From: Marivita sp051859345
GTDB lineage: Bacteria > Pseudomonadota > Alphaproteobacteria > Rhodobacterales > Rhodobacteraceae
Reading direction: 5' to 3'
Assembly (NCBI RefSeq): GCF_051859345.1
Contig: NZ_JBHYFV010000021.1
Location: forward strand, 1-64,000
Length of the DNA: 64,000 bases
Position numbers and translations under genes: made by a program. Positions within the stretch are counted from its first letter, which is position 1, and each line of letters starts with the position of its first letter. Below are positions 33,045 to 41,286 of the stretch, in pieces. The notes under the pieces were generated by a model. It had not been told where the DNA came from. It searched no databases and saw nothing but the letters and a program-made list of their open reading frames with translations.

Positions 33045-34596
33045 CACGTTTCTGACGGTCACGGTGATGGTCGCCGCTGCAACCCTTGTGGTGCAGGCGA
33101 ACCCCACACCACCGTGGGCGGGGCTGGAAGATCTTCATTTAGACATCCAGCCCCGCACTCAGACCGAGCGTGATCGTGTCGCCGCCGTCACGGCCAAGCC
33201 TGCGGATGTTTCGGCACCCTGGCCGTTCGAGGAAAACCCCGGAGGCGCACAGACTGTGCGGGCGCGGGGAACAGCGGATGCGTTCTCTCAACCTGCCGCC
33301 AACCTTACCTTCGAACAGGAACTTGATTTCAAGGTCGGCAACGGGATGTTCCGCCGGGTCTGGGTCTCTGCGCCCGCCTCGACCATCGCCTCGGACGGGC
33401 TTGGCCCGCTGTATAATGCGCGTTCGTGTCAGCGGTGCCACTTGAAGGACGGCCGCGGTCATCCGCCGGAAAGCCCCCAAGACGACGCCGTGTCGATGTT
33501 CCTGCGGGTCTCCATCCCCGTCCCAAGACTTGGCCCGACCGAGGTTGCCGACCTCGAACGCTACATTGCCGGAACCCATCCGACCGCACCCGAACCGACC
33601 TACGGCACGCAGCTTCAGAATTTCAGCCTGCCCGGACACGCCGCTGAATACCGTCTCGACGTGACCTACGAGACGTTTGACGTGCCGCTGTCCGGCGGCG
33701 ATGTGGCGACACTGCGTCGCCCGACCTACGCCGCCACCGATCTTGGCTATGGCCCTCTGCACCCCGACGCGATGCTGTCCCCACGCGTGGCGCCGCAGAT
33801 GATCGGAATGGGACTGCTCGAGGCGATCCCGGTCGAGGACATCCTTGCCTGGGCCGATCCTGACGATGTCGATGGTGACGGAATATCGGGTAATCCGCAA
33901 ATCGTCTGGTCGGATGTCCATGACCAACCGATGCTGGGCCGGTTCGGGCACAAGGCAGGCAATCCGACCGTGTTGGAACAGACCGCAAGCGCGTTTGCGG
34001 GTGATATCGGCATCTCGAACCCGATCCATAGTGCCGGTTCGGGGGAATGCACCGATGCGCAGACCGATTGCACCGCAGCGCTTGATGGCAGTGACCCGGA
34101 ACAGGGCGGATTGGAAATCGACCAGACGGGCCTTGATCTGGTGACCTTTTACAGCCGCACTTTGGCAGTGCCAGCACGACGCGACGTCGATGATCCGAAT
34201 GTGCTGCGCGGGCGGCAGGTGTTTTATGACACCGGTTGCGCCTCCTGCCACCGACCAAAATATGTCACCCATCGCCTGCAAGGGGACAACCCTGCCAGCT
34301 TCCAGTTGATCTGGCCCTTTACCGATCTGCTTCTCCACGACATGGGGGACGGCCTTGCCGACAACCGGCCAGAGGGCCGCGCAGACGGGCGCGAATGGCG
34401 CACTGCGCCGCTTTGGGGGATCGGCATGACCGAAACCGTCTCGGGGCACAGCTTTTTCCTTCACGACGGCCGCGCCCGCTCGCTTCTGGAAGCGGTGCTG
34501 TGGCATGGGGGTGAAGCCGAACGCGCCCGCGACAGGGTGATCGACATGCCCCCGGAAGACCGCGCCGCCCTGATCCGCTATCTGGAGAGCTTATGA
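33031..34596 (+). CDS. Di-heme oxidoreductase family (DUF1111) c-type cytochrome
   Basis: This 521-residue exported protein has a hydrophobic N-terminus (TFLTVTVMVAAATLVVQANP). Two CxxCH heme sites are visible: RSCQRCHLKDGRG near residue 131 and TGCASCHRPKYVTH near residue 405. The latter lies in a C-terminal peroxidase-like module ending LHDGRARSLLEAVLWHGGEA. The family (formerly 'thiol oxidoreductase') is a MauG/di-heme peroxidase relative repeatedly found beside imelysins in iron-regulated operons. A periplasmic redox role in iron handling is inferred. It is coupled to bfr upstream (14-bp overlap) and to the next imelysin gene (ATGA). Confidence 0.85.
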   Translation: MKPSNTFLTVTVMVAAATLVVQANPTPPWAGLEDLHLDIQPRTQTERDRVAAVTAKPADVSAPWPFEENPGGAQTVRARGTADAFSQPAANLTFEQELDFKVGNGMFRRVWVSAPASTIASDGLGPLYNARSCQRCHLKDGRGHPPESPQDDAVSMFLRVSIPVPRLGPTEVADLERYIAGTHPTAPEPTYGTQLQNFSLPGHAAEYRLDVTYETFDVPLSGGDVATLRRPTYAATDLGYGPLHPDAMLSPRVAPQMIGMGLLEAIPVEDILAWADPDDVDGDGISGNPQIVWSDVHDQPMLGRFGHKAGNPTVLEQTASAFAGDIGISNPIHSAGSGECTDAQTDCTAALDGSDPEQGGLEIDQTGLDLVTFYSRTLAVPARRDVDDPNVLRGRQVFYDTGCASCHRPKYVTHRLQGDNPASFQLIWPFTDLLLHDMGDGLADNRPEGRADGREWRTAPLWGIGMTETVSGHSFFLHDGRARSLLEAVLWHGGEAERARDRVIDMPPEDRAALIRYLESL

Positions 34597-35579
34597 CTCG
34601 CATCGCCATCCTCGCCCTGATCCTCGGTCTTGCCGGCCCGGCCTGTGCCGGCGTCGACAAAGCACTCGACCGGCACATCCTGCCGGGTCTGACCGGGTTT
34701 GTGGCGGCGACAGAGGATCTCGCGCAGACCGCAACCGCTGAGTGCCGACCCGAGGTCGTGGCACCTGCGTACAATGCCGCCTTTGATGCGTGGATGCCAG
34801 TCGCCGACCTGCGTCTTGGCCCCTCTGAAACGGGCGCGCTTTCGATTGCGTTTTGGCCCGATACGCGCGGCTTTACCCAACGCACGCTGTTGCAGTTCGT
34901 CGCCGAGCAGGACCAGATCGCGTTCGATCCACAGGGATATGACGCCGTGTCCATCGCCGCGCGCGGGCTGTTCGCGCTTGAAAGGCTGCTCTTTGATCCG
35001 GACTTTACCGACTATGACCCCGACAGCTATACCTGCACGCTGGTACAGACCATCGCCACCGATCTTGCCCGGCAGGCCAAGGCGCTCGAGACTGCGTGGC
35101 GGGATGATTTCGATGACATTCTGAGGACCGCGGGTGACGCCGGGAACGCCACCTATCTCGATCAAGGCGAAGCGCTGCGCGCGCTTTATACGCAGCTTCT
35201 CGGAGGGCTTGAATTCACCGCCGACCAGCGCCTTGGCCGTCCGATGGGCACGTTTGCGCAGCCCCGTCCAACCCGCGCCGAAGCGTGGCGCTCAGAGCGG
35301 TCCCTGCGCAATGTGCGTCTGTCGGTCGACGCGGCACGCGCGCTTGCACATACGCTGGTCGAAGGCGATCTGCCGGAAACCGACGCGGCCGCTGCGCAGG
35401 TCCATGAGATGGCAAACCGCGTCTCTGATCCCGGATTTCAGGACGTGGCCGATCCGCAGAGCCGTCTGCATGTCGAACTCCTGCAACAGGCGGTCCGCAA
35501 CATGCATGCCGCGATCGAAGCCGAGATCGGCGCGCCCCTTGGCATCGCGCCGGGATTCAATTCGCAGGACGGAGACTGA
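34593..35579 (+). CDS. Second imelysin-family protein
   Basis: This 328-residue exported protein has signal MTRIAILALILGLAGPACAG. An imelysin-like helical fold follows: YNAAFDAWMPVADLRLGPSE, AARGLFALERLLFDPDF (the counterpart of the HAIEFLLWG block, with GLFALERLLFD), and a long helical C-terminus. It matches the shorter imelysin that accompanies di-heme oxidoreductase and DUF1513 genes in Pseudomonas (the PA4370-PA4373 arrangement). Its ATG overlaps the preceding stop, and the DUF1513 gene follows 3 bp later. Confidence 0.82.
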   Translation: MTRIAILALILGLAGPACAGVDKALDRHILPGLTGFVAATEDLAQTATAECRPEVVAPAYNAAFDAWMPVADLRLGPSETGALSIAFWPDTRGFTQRTLLQFVAEQDQIAFDPQGYDAVSIAARGLFALERLLFDPDFTDYDPDSYTCTLVQTIATDLARQAKALETAWRDDFDDILRTAGDAGNATYLDQGEALRALYTQLLGGLEFTADQRLGRPMGTFAQPRPTRAEAWRSERSLRNVRLSVDAARALAHTLVEGDLPETDAAAAQVHEMANRVSDPGFQDVADPQSRLHVELLQQAVRNMHAAIEAEIGAPLGIAPGFNSQDGD

Positions 35580-35582
35580 GCG

Positions 35583-36653
35583 ATGGCAACACGCCGCAGT
35601 TTCCTTGCCACGCTTTTTGCCGCTGGTGCAGCGCCCCGGTTTGGTTGGGCCGCCGTCGGCAACCCGTCTTTTGTCGCCGCCGCGAAAGAGGCCGCCGGGG
35701 GTTTTGCGCTCTTTGGTCTTGATGCACATGGCGACGTCACCTTCCGCGTCCCGCTTCCTGCCCGCGGCCATGCCGGCGCGGGCCATCCGTTCCGGGCCGA
35801 GGCTGTGGCCTTCGCGCGCCGACCGGGGACATTTGCGCTTGTGCTTGACTGCGCGACCGGCCAGGTGCTTCATCACCTCGCACCACCCGAGGGCCGTCAG
35901 TTCAACGGCCATGGCGTTTTTGCCGAAGACGGTGCGCTTCTCATGACAAGCGAACAACGTGCCGACGACAGCGTCGGGGTGATCGGCCTGTGGGATGTCG
36001 AGGCGGGCTACCGGCGGATCGGAGAACATCCAAGCGGTGGCATTGGCCCGCATGACCTGCGCCTGATGCCGGATGGCGCGACGCTGGTCATTGTCAATGG
36101 CGGCATTGCGACGGACCCAACGGACCGCACCAAGCTCAACATCAGCAAGATGCGACCCAACCTGACCTATCAGGATCTCGGGGGGACAATCCGGGACCAG
36201 GTCGAACTGGACGCCGATCTGCGGCAGAACTCGATCCGCCACCTTGCGATCCATCCTGATGGTCTTGTCGGATTTGCAATGCAATGGGAAGGCGAAGCCG
36301 GTGCTGCCACGCCGCTTCTCGGGCTCCATGAAAGGGGGCAGGCGCCACTGCTGGCCGAGGCACCGCTTGGTGATGAACTGGCGATGCAGGGCTATGCGGG
36401 CAGCATCGCTTGCAGCGGCAACGGCACCGAAATCGCCATCACCTCGCCGCGCGGCGGACGGCTGCACCGCTTTTCAACCGATGGCACCTTCCTGGGTGCC
36501 GTGTCCCGCGCCGATGTCTGCGGCCTTGCGTCCCGCGACGAAGGCTATCTCGCAAGCGACGGGCTTGGTGGCCTCATCGCCGTCACATCAGGCGCAACAA
36601 CACCACTCAGCCGCGCCAACTGCGCCTGGGACAACCACATCGTGGCGCTCTGA
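35583..36653 (+). CDS. DUF1513 protein, Tat-type exported beta-propeller
   Basis: This 356-residue protein begins with a short twin-arginine signal (MATRRSFLATLFAAGAAPRF). The mature protein has repeated propeller-like blades: HGVFAEDGALLMTSEQRADD, GIGPHDLRLMPDGATLVIVN, GYAGSIACSGNGTEIAITSP and CAWDNHIVAL at the end. DUF1513 proteins accompany imelysin/di-heme oxidoreductase operons. Tat export suggests folding with a cofactor. Function unknown; a periplasmic iron or heme partner is inferred. It is the last gene of the iron operon. Confidence 0.83.
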   Translation: MATRRSFLATLFAAGAAPRFGWAAVGNPSFVAAAKEAAGGFALFGLDAHGDVTFRVPLPARGHAGAGHPFRAEAVAFARRPGTFALVLDCATGQVLHHLAPPEGRQFNGHGVFAEDGALLMTSEQRADDSVGVIGLWDVEAGYRRIGEHPSGGIGPHDLRLMPDGATLVIVNGGIATDPTDRTKLNISKMRPNLTYQDLGGTIRDQVELDADLRQNSIRHLAIHPDGLVGFAMQWEGEAGAATPLLGLHERGQAPLLAEAPLGDELAMQGYAGSIACSGNGTEIAITSPRGGRLHRFSTDGTFLGAVSRADVCGLASRDEGYLASDGLGGLIAVTSGATTPLSRANCAWDNHIVAL

Positions 36654-36711
36654 CCGGGTCTGCAGCATCCCGATTCTCCCCATGACGGCTCCTGAACCAA
36701 AGACGCGGATA

Positions 36712-36740
36712 TTGACCGGCTGTTTCAGAAAGCCTAAAGC
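36712..36740 (+). promoter_or_regulatory. Candidate promoter of metZ
   Basis: TTGACC (36712-36717), a 17-bp spacer, and TAAAGC (36735-36740) would place the transcription start right at the 5' end of the SAM-II aptamer. The -10 is weak. This rests on position only. Confidence 0.4.
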
Positions 36741-36741
36741 A

Positions 36742-36797
36742 GGGATGTGGCGATTTGTTACCGGATTGCGGGCCACGTTAAACATGCCGCTAAAAGG
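36742..36797 (+). ncRNA. SAM-II riboswitch
   Basis: The segment matches the SAM-II (metA motif) consensus: GGGATGTGGCGATTTG, then ACCGGATTGCGGGCCACG, then TTAAACATGCCGCTAAAAGG. P1 pairs GTGGC (36747-36751) with GCCAC (36772-36776). The 3' GCCGCTAAAAGG segment supplies the pseudoknot strand. It senses S-adenosylmethionine and represses methionine-synthesis genes. A terminator hairpin follows within 8 nt, so control is probably transcriptional. Confidence 0.92.
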
Positions 36798-36804
36798 TCA
36801 GCCG

Positions 36805-36840
36805 AAAGCCCCTTTCGCTTGGCCGGAACGGGGCTTTTTT
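36805..36840 (+). terminator. Rho-independent terminator in the metZ leader
   Basis: AAAGCCCC (36805-36812) pairs with GGGGCTTT (from 36831) and is followed by a six-T run ending at 36840. It lies between the SAM-II aptamer and the metZ start, so it is the likely expression platform. Confidence 0.8.
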
Positions 36841-36869
36841 GATGGGTTGAGGCCCATATAGGTGAAGAT

Positions 36870-38048
36870 ATGAAAGACAAGAAACCACGAACACGACTGG
36901 TCCATGGTGGCACGAAACGCAGCCAATGGGGCGAAGTGAGCGAGGCGATTTTCCTCACTCAGGGCTTTGTCTACGACAGCGCGGAACAGGCTGAACAGCG
37001 GTTCATCAAATCGGGTCCGGACGAATACATCTATGCCCGCTACGGCAATCCGACCGTTGCGATGTTCGAAGAACGGATCGCGATGCTCGAGGGGGCCGAG
37101 GATGCCTTTGCCACCGCCAGCGGCATGGCGGCGGTCAATGGCGCGCTGATGTCGATGCTCAAGGCCGGTGATCACCTTGTGTCTGCGCGGGCGCTGTTCG
37201 GCTCGTGCCTGTATATCGTGGAGGATATTCTTCCCCGGTTCGGCGTCGAGGTTACGCTGGTGGACGGCGCCGATCTGAATCAATGGCGTGCGGCTGTGCG
37301 CCCTGACACCACGGCGGTGTTCTTTGAATCGATGTCGAATCCCACGCTGGAACTTGTTGATATCGAAGCGGTTTCCGAAATCGCACATGCGCAAGGCGCG
37401 TTGGTGGTGGTCGACAACGTGTTCTCGACTCCGATCTTTTCCGATGCGATCGGGCAGGGCGCGGATGTGGTGATCTACTCCTCGACCAAGCATATCGACG
37501 GGCAGGGGCGCACGCTGGGCGGGGTTATCCTTGGATCGCGCGATCATATCCGCAAGGTGGTCGAACCCTACATGAAGCACACGGGTGGTTCCATGTCACC
37601 TTTCACGGCCTGGGTGCAGGTCAAGGGATTGGAAACGCTGGATTTGCGGGTTCGGGCACAGGCGCAATCCGCGCACGCGATTGCCGAAGCTCTGATCGGG
37701 CATGCCGCGTTGCGTCAGGTGATCTATCCTGGTCTGCCATCGCACAGTCAGGCTTCGCTGGCCGCTCGCCAGATGGGGTCAGGCGGCACAATGCTTGCCA
37801 TCGAACTGGCAGGCGGCAAAGAGGCGGCGTTTGGGTTTCTCAATGCGCTGGAGGTGATCATCATCTCCAACAATCTCGGGGATGCGAAAAGTATCGTCAC
37901 CCATCCCGCCACCACGACCCATCAGCGCCTGAGCGCCGAACAGCGCAACGCGTTGGGGATTACTGACGGATTGGTGCGGCTTTCGGTCGGAATCGAGGAT
38001 ACGGATGATCTGATCGACGATATTGTGAACGCGCTTAACTCTGTCTGA
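36870..38048 (+). CDS. metZ: O-succinylhomoserine sulfhydrylase
   Basis: This 392-residue PLP enzyme of the Cys/Met metabolism family makes homocysteine directly from O-succinylhomoserine and sulfide. Seen are RLVHGGTKRSQWGEVSEAIF, YARYGNPTVAMFEERIAMLE, ATASGMAAVNGALMSMLKAG and the PLP-lysine in VVIYSSTKHIDGQGRTLGG (Lys of SSTKH). SIVTHPATTTHQRLSAEQR near the end is typical of MetZ. AGGTGAAG precedes the ATG at 36870. It is controlled by the SAM-II riboswitch and terminator upstream. Confidence 0.93.
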   Translation: MKDKKPRTRLVHGGTKRSQWGEVSEAIFLTQGFVYDSAEQAEQRFIKSGPDEYIYARYGNPTVAMFEERIAMLEGAEDAFATASGMAAVNGALMSMLKAGDHLVSARALFGSCLYIVEDILPRFGVEVTLVDGADLNQWRAAVRPDTTAVFFESMSNPTLELVDIEAVSEIAHAQGALVVVDNVFSTPIFSDAIGQGADVVIYSSTKHIDGQGRTLGGVILGSRDHIRKVVEPYMKHTGGSMSPFTAWVQVKGLETLDLRVRAQAQSAHAIAEALIGHAALRQVIYPGLPSHSQASLAARQMGSGGTMLAIELAGGKEAAFGFLNALEVIIISNNLGDAKSIVTHPATTTHQRLSAEQRNALGITDGLVRLSVGIEDTDDLIDDIVNALNSV

Positions 38049-38169
38049 TCGCGGGTTTTTCCCCTTATGACTGATCTGGGATCTGAGGTAGACCGTAAAA
38101 AAGGGAAGTGGAAATAACCGGGCGGATGCCTATCTTTAGGCCATGTCCATCAGGCGAGGGGGCCTGCGT

Positions 38170-39267
38170 ATGAATATCCATACACCTGAGATTGACCGCA
38201 AACCAAGCCGCGAAGAGGCCGAGGCCGCCTTGGCGCTGCTGCGGCAATGGGCCGGCAAATCGCACGATGGTGAGATTGACCAGGTTGATCCTGTGCTGCG
38301 CCGTCTGGTCGATGGCGAAACCGACAGCTATCCGGTGCTTGCCCGCAAGTATCCCGACGGGTTCGCAGTGGACGGAGATTACAAGGATTCCCTGCCGGAC
38401 CTGCAGAACGGCCCGTCCGCCCTGATTCGCGGGGCAAACCGGGGCATCCAACATGTCGGGATCTCGAATTTTCGTCTGCCGATCAGCTATCACACCCGCG
38501 ACAATGGCGACCTGACGCTTGAGACCAGCGTGACCGGGACTGTCAGCCTTGATGCCGACAAGAAGGGCATCAACATGAGCCGCATCATGCGCTCTTTCTA
38601 TGTGTATGCCGACAAGACGTTCAGCTTTGGTGTGATCGAAGCGGCCCTGGACGACTACAAGAGCGATCTTGAATCCTTCGATGCCCGGATCAACATGCGT
38701 CTGTCCTTTCCAATGCGTGTCGACAGCCTGCGTTCCGGGCTGTCGGGCTTCCAGTATTACGATATTGCGCTGGAGCTTGTGGACATCGACGGTGTGCGAC
38801 GCAGCATCATGCATCTGGACTATGTCTACAGTTCGACCTGCCCTTGCTCTCTGGAACTGTCGGAACACGCGCGGCGCGAGCGGGGGCAGTTGGCCACACC
38901 GCATTCGCAGCGCTCTGTTGCGCGGATTTCGGTTGAGGTGACGACTGGCAAGTGCCTGTGGTTCGAAGACCTGATCGACATGTGCCGCAAGGCTGTGCCG
39001 ACCGAAACGCAGGTCATGGTCAAGCGCGAGGACGAACAGGCCTTCGCCGAACTGAACGCCGCCAATCCGATCTTTGTCGAAGACGCGGCGCGCCTGTTTG
39101 CAGAACAGCTTCAGGCTGATCCGCGCATTGGCGATTACCGGGTTCTGGCAAGCCATCAGGAAAGCCTGCACAGCCATGATGCTGTGTCGGTCCTGACTGA
39201 AGGCGACCTGTTTGCCGCAGAAAGCCTTGATCCCAAACTGTTTTCAACGCTGTTTCACGTCGGCTGA
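38170..39267 (+). CDS. folE2: GTP cyclohydrolase FolE2 (type IB)
   Basis: This 365-residue enzyme makes 7,8-dihydroneopterin triphosphate from GTP for folate or queuosine synthesis. FolE2 features are VGISNFRLPISYHTRDNG, GTVSLDADKKGINMSRIMRS, the metal-binding cysteine region YSSTCPCSLELSEHARRERG, and the His/Glu block ATPHSQRSVARISVEVT. Type IB enzymes use various metals and often replace zinc-dependent FolE under zinc limitation; I see no Zur-like operator here. The ATG at 38170 has GCGAGGG upstream. An ATG at 38143 adds MSIRRGGLR without conserved residues. A strong terminator follows. Confidence 0.93.
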   Translation: MNIHTPEIDRKPSREEAEAALALLRQWAGKSHDGEIDQVDPVLRRLVDGETDSYPVLARKYPDGFAVDGDYKDSLPDLQNGPSALIRGANRGIQHVGISNFRLPISYHTRDNGDLTLETSVTGTVSLDADKKGINMSRIMRSFYVYADKTFSFGVIEAALDDYKSDLESFDARINMRLSFPMRVDSLRSGLSGFQYYDIALELVDIDGVRRSIMHLDYVYSSTCPCSLELSEHARRERGQLATPHSQRSVARISVEVTTGKCLWFEDLIDMCRKAVPTETQVMVKREDEQAFAELNAANPIFVEDAARLFAEQLQADPRIGDYRVLASHQESLHSHDAVSVLTEGDLFAAESLDPKLFSTLFHVG

Positions 39268-39292
39268 GACCAATCAGATGCAACTTCGGATC

Positions 39293-39318
39293 AACGGCGG
39301 CTTTGGCCGCCGTTTTTC
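39293..39318 (+). terminator. Rho-independent terminator of folE2
   Basis: AACGGCGGC (39293-39301), loop TTTG, GCCGCCGTT (39306-39314), then further T. It is a perfect 9-bp stem with a T-tail 25 bp after the folE2 stop. The following 39319-39546 holds no gene that I can support. Confidence 0.9.
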
Positions 39319-39546
39319 ATTTGGCCAGGTGGGACGCAACTTCGCTCGCATCCACAAGCAGCCCATTCCCTGACCACATTGCCATTTCGCGGTGCAACGC
39401 CCGATGCCATGCGCGGACCTGTGTCGTGATAATCCCACACCGTGACATCGGCTGGCGCGTTCAGGATAGTTCGTCACGCACCGTCACTGACTCCGACGTA
39501 GCATCAGAATCGGGAGGAAACCGCGTATTCTTGAAAGAGGTTTCCA

Positions 39547-39804
39547 ATGTCACACGAACCGCTCAGGATGACATTCATCCAGCCCGGACTGCGATCAAGG
39601 ATTGATCTGTTCTTTGCCGAAAAAGGCCAGGGTTTCAACGCGGCCAGCTATGTCAGGCCACGTCTGGACAGCATCCTGCGACTTGAAGCGATGAGCGATG
39701 CAGAGCTTGCCGCGTTTGGACTGACGCGGGACGGGATCCTGCCATTTGTGTTCGAAGACTGTTTTGCCGAAACAAAGCACCGGGACCGACCGGCGAACGC
39801 TTGA
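39547..39804 (+). CDS. Small DUF1127-like protein
   Basis: This 85-residue protein starts MSHEPLRMTFIQPGLRSRID. Its second half, LRLEAMSDAELAAFGLTRDG followed by ILPFVFEDCF, resembles the DUF1127/YjiS C-terminal helix (L-x-L-SD-ELA-x-GLTR). DUF1127 proteins are small, arginine-rich and often stress-related in Alphaproteobacteria; this one is less basic than usual. AGAGG lies before the ATG. It is 33 bp upstream of trkH and possibly in the same transcript. Confidence 0.65.
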   Translation: MSHEPLRMTFIQPGLRSRIDLFFAEKGQGFNAASYVRPRLDSILRLEAMSDAELAAFGLTRDGILPFVFEDCFAETKHRDRPANA

Positions 39805-39837
39805 CACCCCCGCGATCCGGGGCCAACGCTTTGCCTC

Positions 39838-41286
39838 ATGTTCGACATCCGACCCGTTGCATATGTGATCGGCCTTCTGGTCGCTGTTCTCGGGGCGACG
39901 ATGCTGTTGCCGATGCTGGTTGATCTGGCCGAAGGGCGTGGCGAATGGCATGTCTTCCTGCAAAGCTCTGTTCTGACGATGTTTTCCGGTGGCCTCATTG
40001 CCCTTGCCTCGGCCAATGGCGTGAAGGAAGGATTGTCGATCCAGCAGACTTTCCTGCTCACCACGGGTGTTTGGGTGGCGCTGCCGATTTTCGGAGCCAT
40101 TCCCTTTGTCCTCGGCGATACCGATGCGCGCTTTGTGGACGCGTTTTTCGAAGCGATGTCCGGTCTCACCACCACGGGCTCCACCGTGTTGTCCGGGCTC
40201 GATGATCTGCCCAAGGGCATTCTGCTCTGGCGCGGATTGCTGCAATGGCTGGGCGGCATCGGTATCATTATTGTCGCCATGGTGTTCCTGCCCGAACTCC
40301 GGGTCGGCGGGATGCAGATCTTCCGCGCCGAAGCCTTTGACACAATGGGCAAGATCCTGCCCCGCGCAACCGAGATCGCGGCCTCGATCTCGACCATCTA
40401 CATCGCCATCACGATCGCCTGCGCCGCCAGCTACTACATCGTGGGCATGAATTTTTTCGATGCCACGGTGCATGCGCTGACCACCGTGTCGACGGGCGGG
40501 TTCTCGAACTACGACGCCTCGTTCGGCACGTTTCAGGGACCTGCGGAATATGTCGCGTCTGTCTTCATGATCTGCGCGGCCCTGCCGTTTGTGCGGTTCG
40601 TGCAGATGACCAAGGGCAATTACCGGGTGTTTTTCACCGACAGCCAAATCCGCGCGTTTCTGATGACCATCGCAGTGCTGGTCCTGGTCACGGCGTTTAC
40701 GCTCCTGCGCATCTTTCCGCATCACCCGGAACAGGCCATCCGCGAGGCGCTGTTCAACATCGTGTCGATCATGACTGGCACCGGCTTTGCCAGCGTCGAT
40801 TACATGGGCTGGGGGCCGTTCCTGATTTCGATCTTTTTCTTCATCGGCCTGATTGGCGGCTGCGCGGGATCGACGTCGTGTTCGATCAAGATCTTCCGCT
40901 ATCAACTGCTGTTTGCCTCGATCAAGGTGCAATTGCGCAAGATCCGCTCGCCTCACGGGGTCTTCCTGCCGCGCTATGCGGGGCGTCCGGTCGGGGAGGA
41001 TGTTCTGAACTCGGTGATCTCGTTCTTCGTGTTCTTCGTGATCTCCTTGGGCGTGTTGTCGGTGGCCTTGGGGATGACCGGGCTGGACCTGATCACTTCG
41101 GTGTCGGGCGCCGCCACGGCACTGGCCAATATCGGCCCCGGATTGGGCCCCGAGATCGGGCCGGCCGGAAATTTCGCGGGTCTGAATGAAACTGCCAAAT
41201 GGATGCTGGTGCTGGGCATGTTGCTTGGGCGTCTCGAACTGCTGGCGGTCTACGCCATTTTCACCGTCAACTTCTGGAGAGCCTGA
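39838..41286 (+). CDS. trkH: TrkH-family potassium uptake protein
   Basis: This 482-residue membrane protein forms the K+-translocating subunit of the Trk system. The four half-pore loops are visible: MSGLTTTGSTVLSGLDD, LTTVSTGGFSNYDASFGTF, SIMTGTGFASVDYMGWG and the fourth in AATALANIGPGLGPEI. Membrane helices alternate throughout. It probably works with TrkA, not encoded here. Its stop overlaps the next gene's ATG by 1 bp. Confidence 0.9.
   Translation: MFDIRPVAYVIGLLVAVLGATMLLPMLVDLAEGRGEWHVFLQSSVLTMFSGGLIALASANGVKEGLSIQQTFLLTTGVWVALPIFGAIPFVLGDTDARFVDAFFEAMSGLTTTGSTVLSGLDDLPKGILLWRGLLQWLGGIGIIIVAMVFLPELRVGGMQIFRAEAFDTMGKILPRATEIAASISTIYIAITIACAASYYIVGMNFFDATVHALTTVSTGGFSNYDASFGTFQGPAEYVASVFMICAALPFVRFVQMTKGNYRVFFTDSQIRAFLMTIAVLVLVTAFTLLRIFPHHPEQAIREALFNIVSIMTGTGFASVDYMGWGPFLISIFFFIGLIGGCAGSTSCSIKIFRYQLLFASIKVQLRKIRSPHGVFLPRYAGRPVGEDVLNSVISFFVFFVISLGVLSVALGMTGLDLITSVSGAATALANIGPGLGPEIGPAGNFAGLNETAKWMLVLGMLLGRLELLAVYAIFTVNFWRA

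Noticed and set aside
39595..40956. 453-codon minus-strand frame opposite trkH
   Set aside because: trkH on the other strand carries all pore motifs; this frame is low-complexity His/Gln/Arg.
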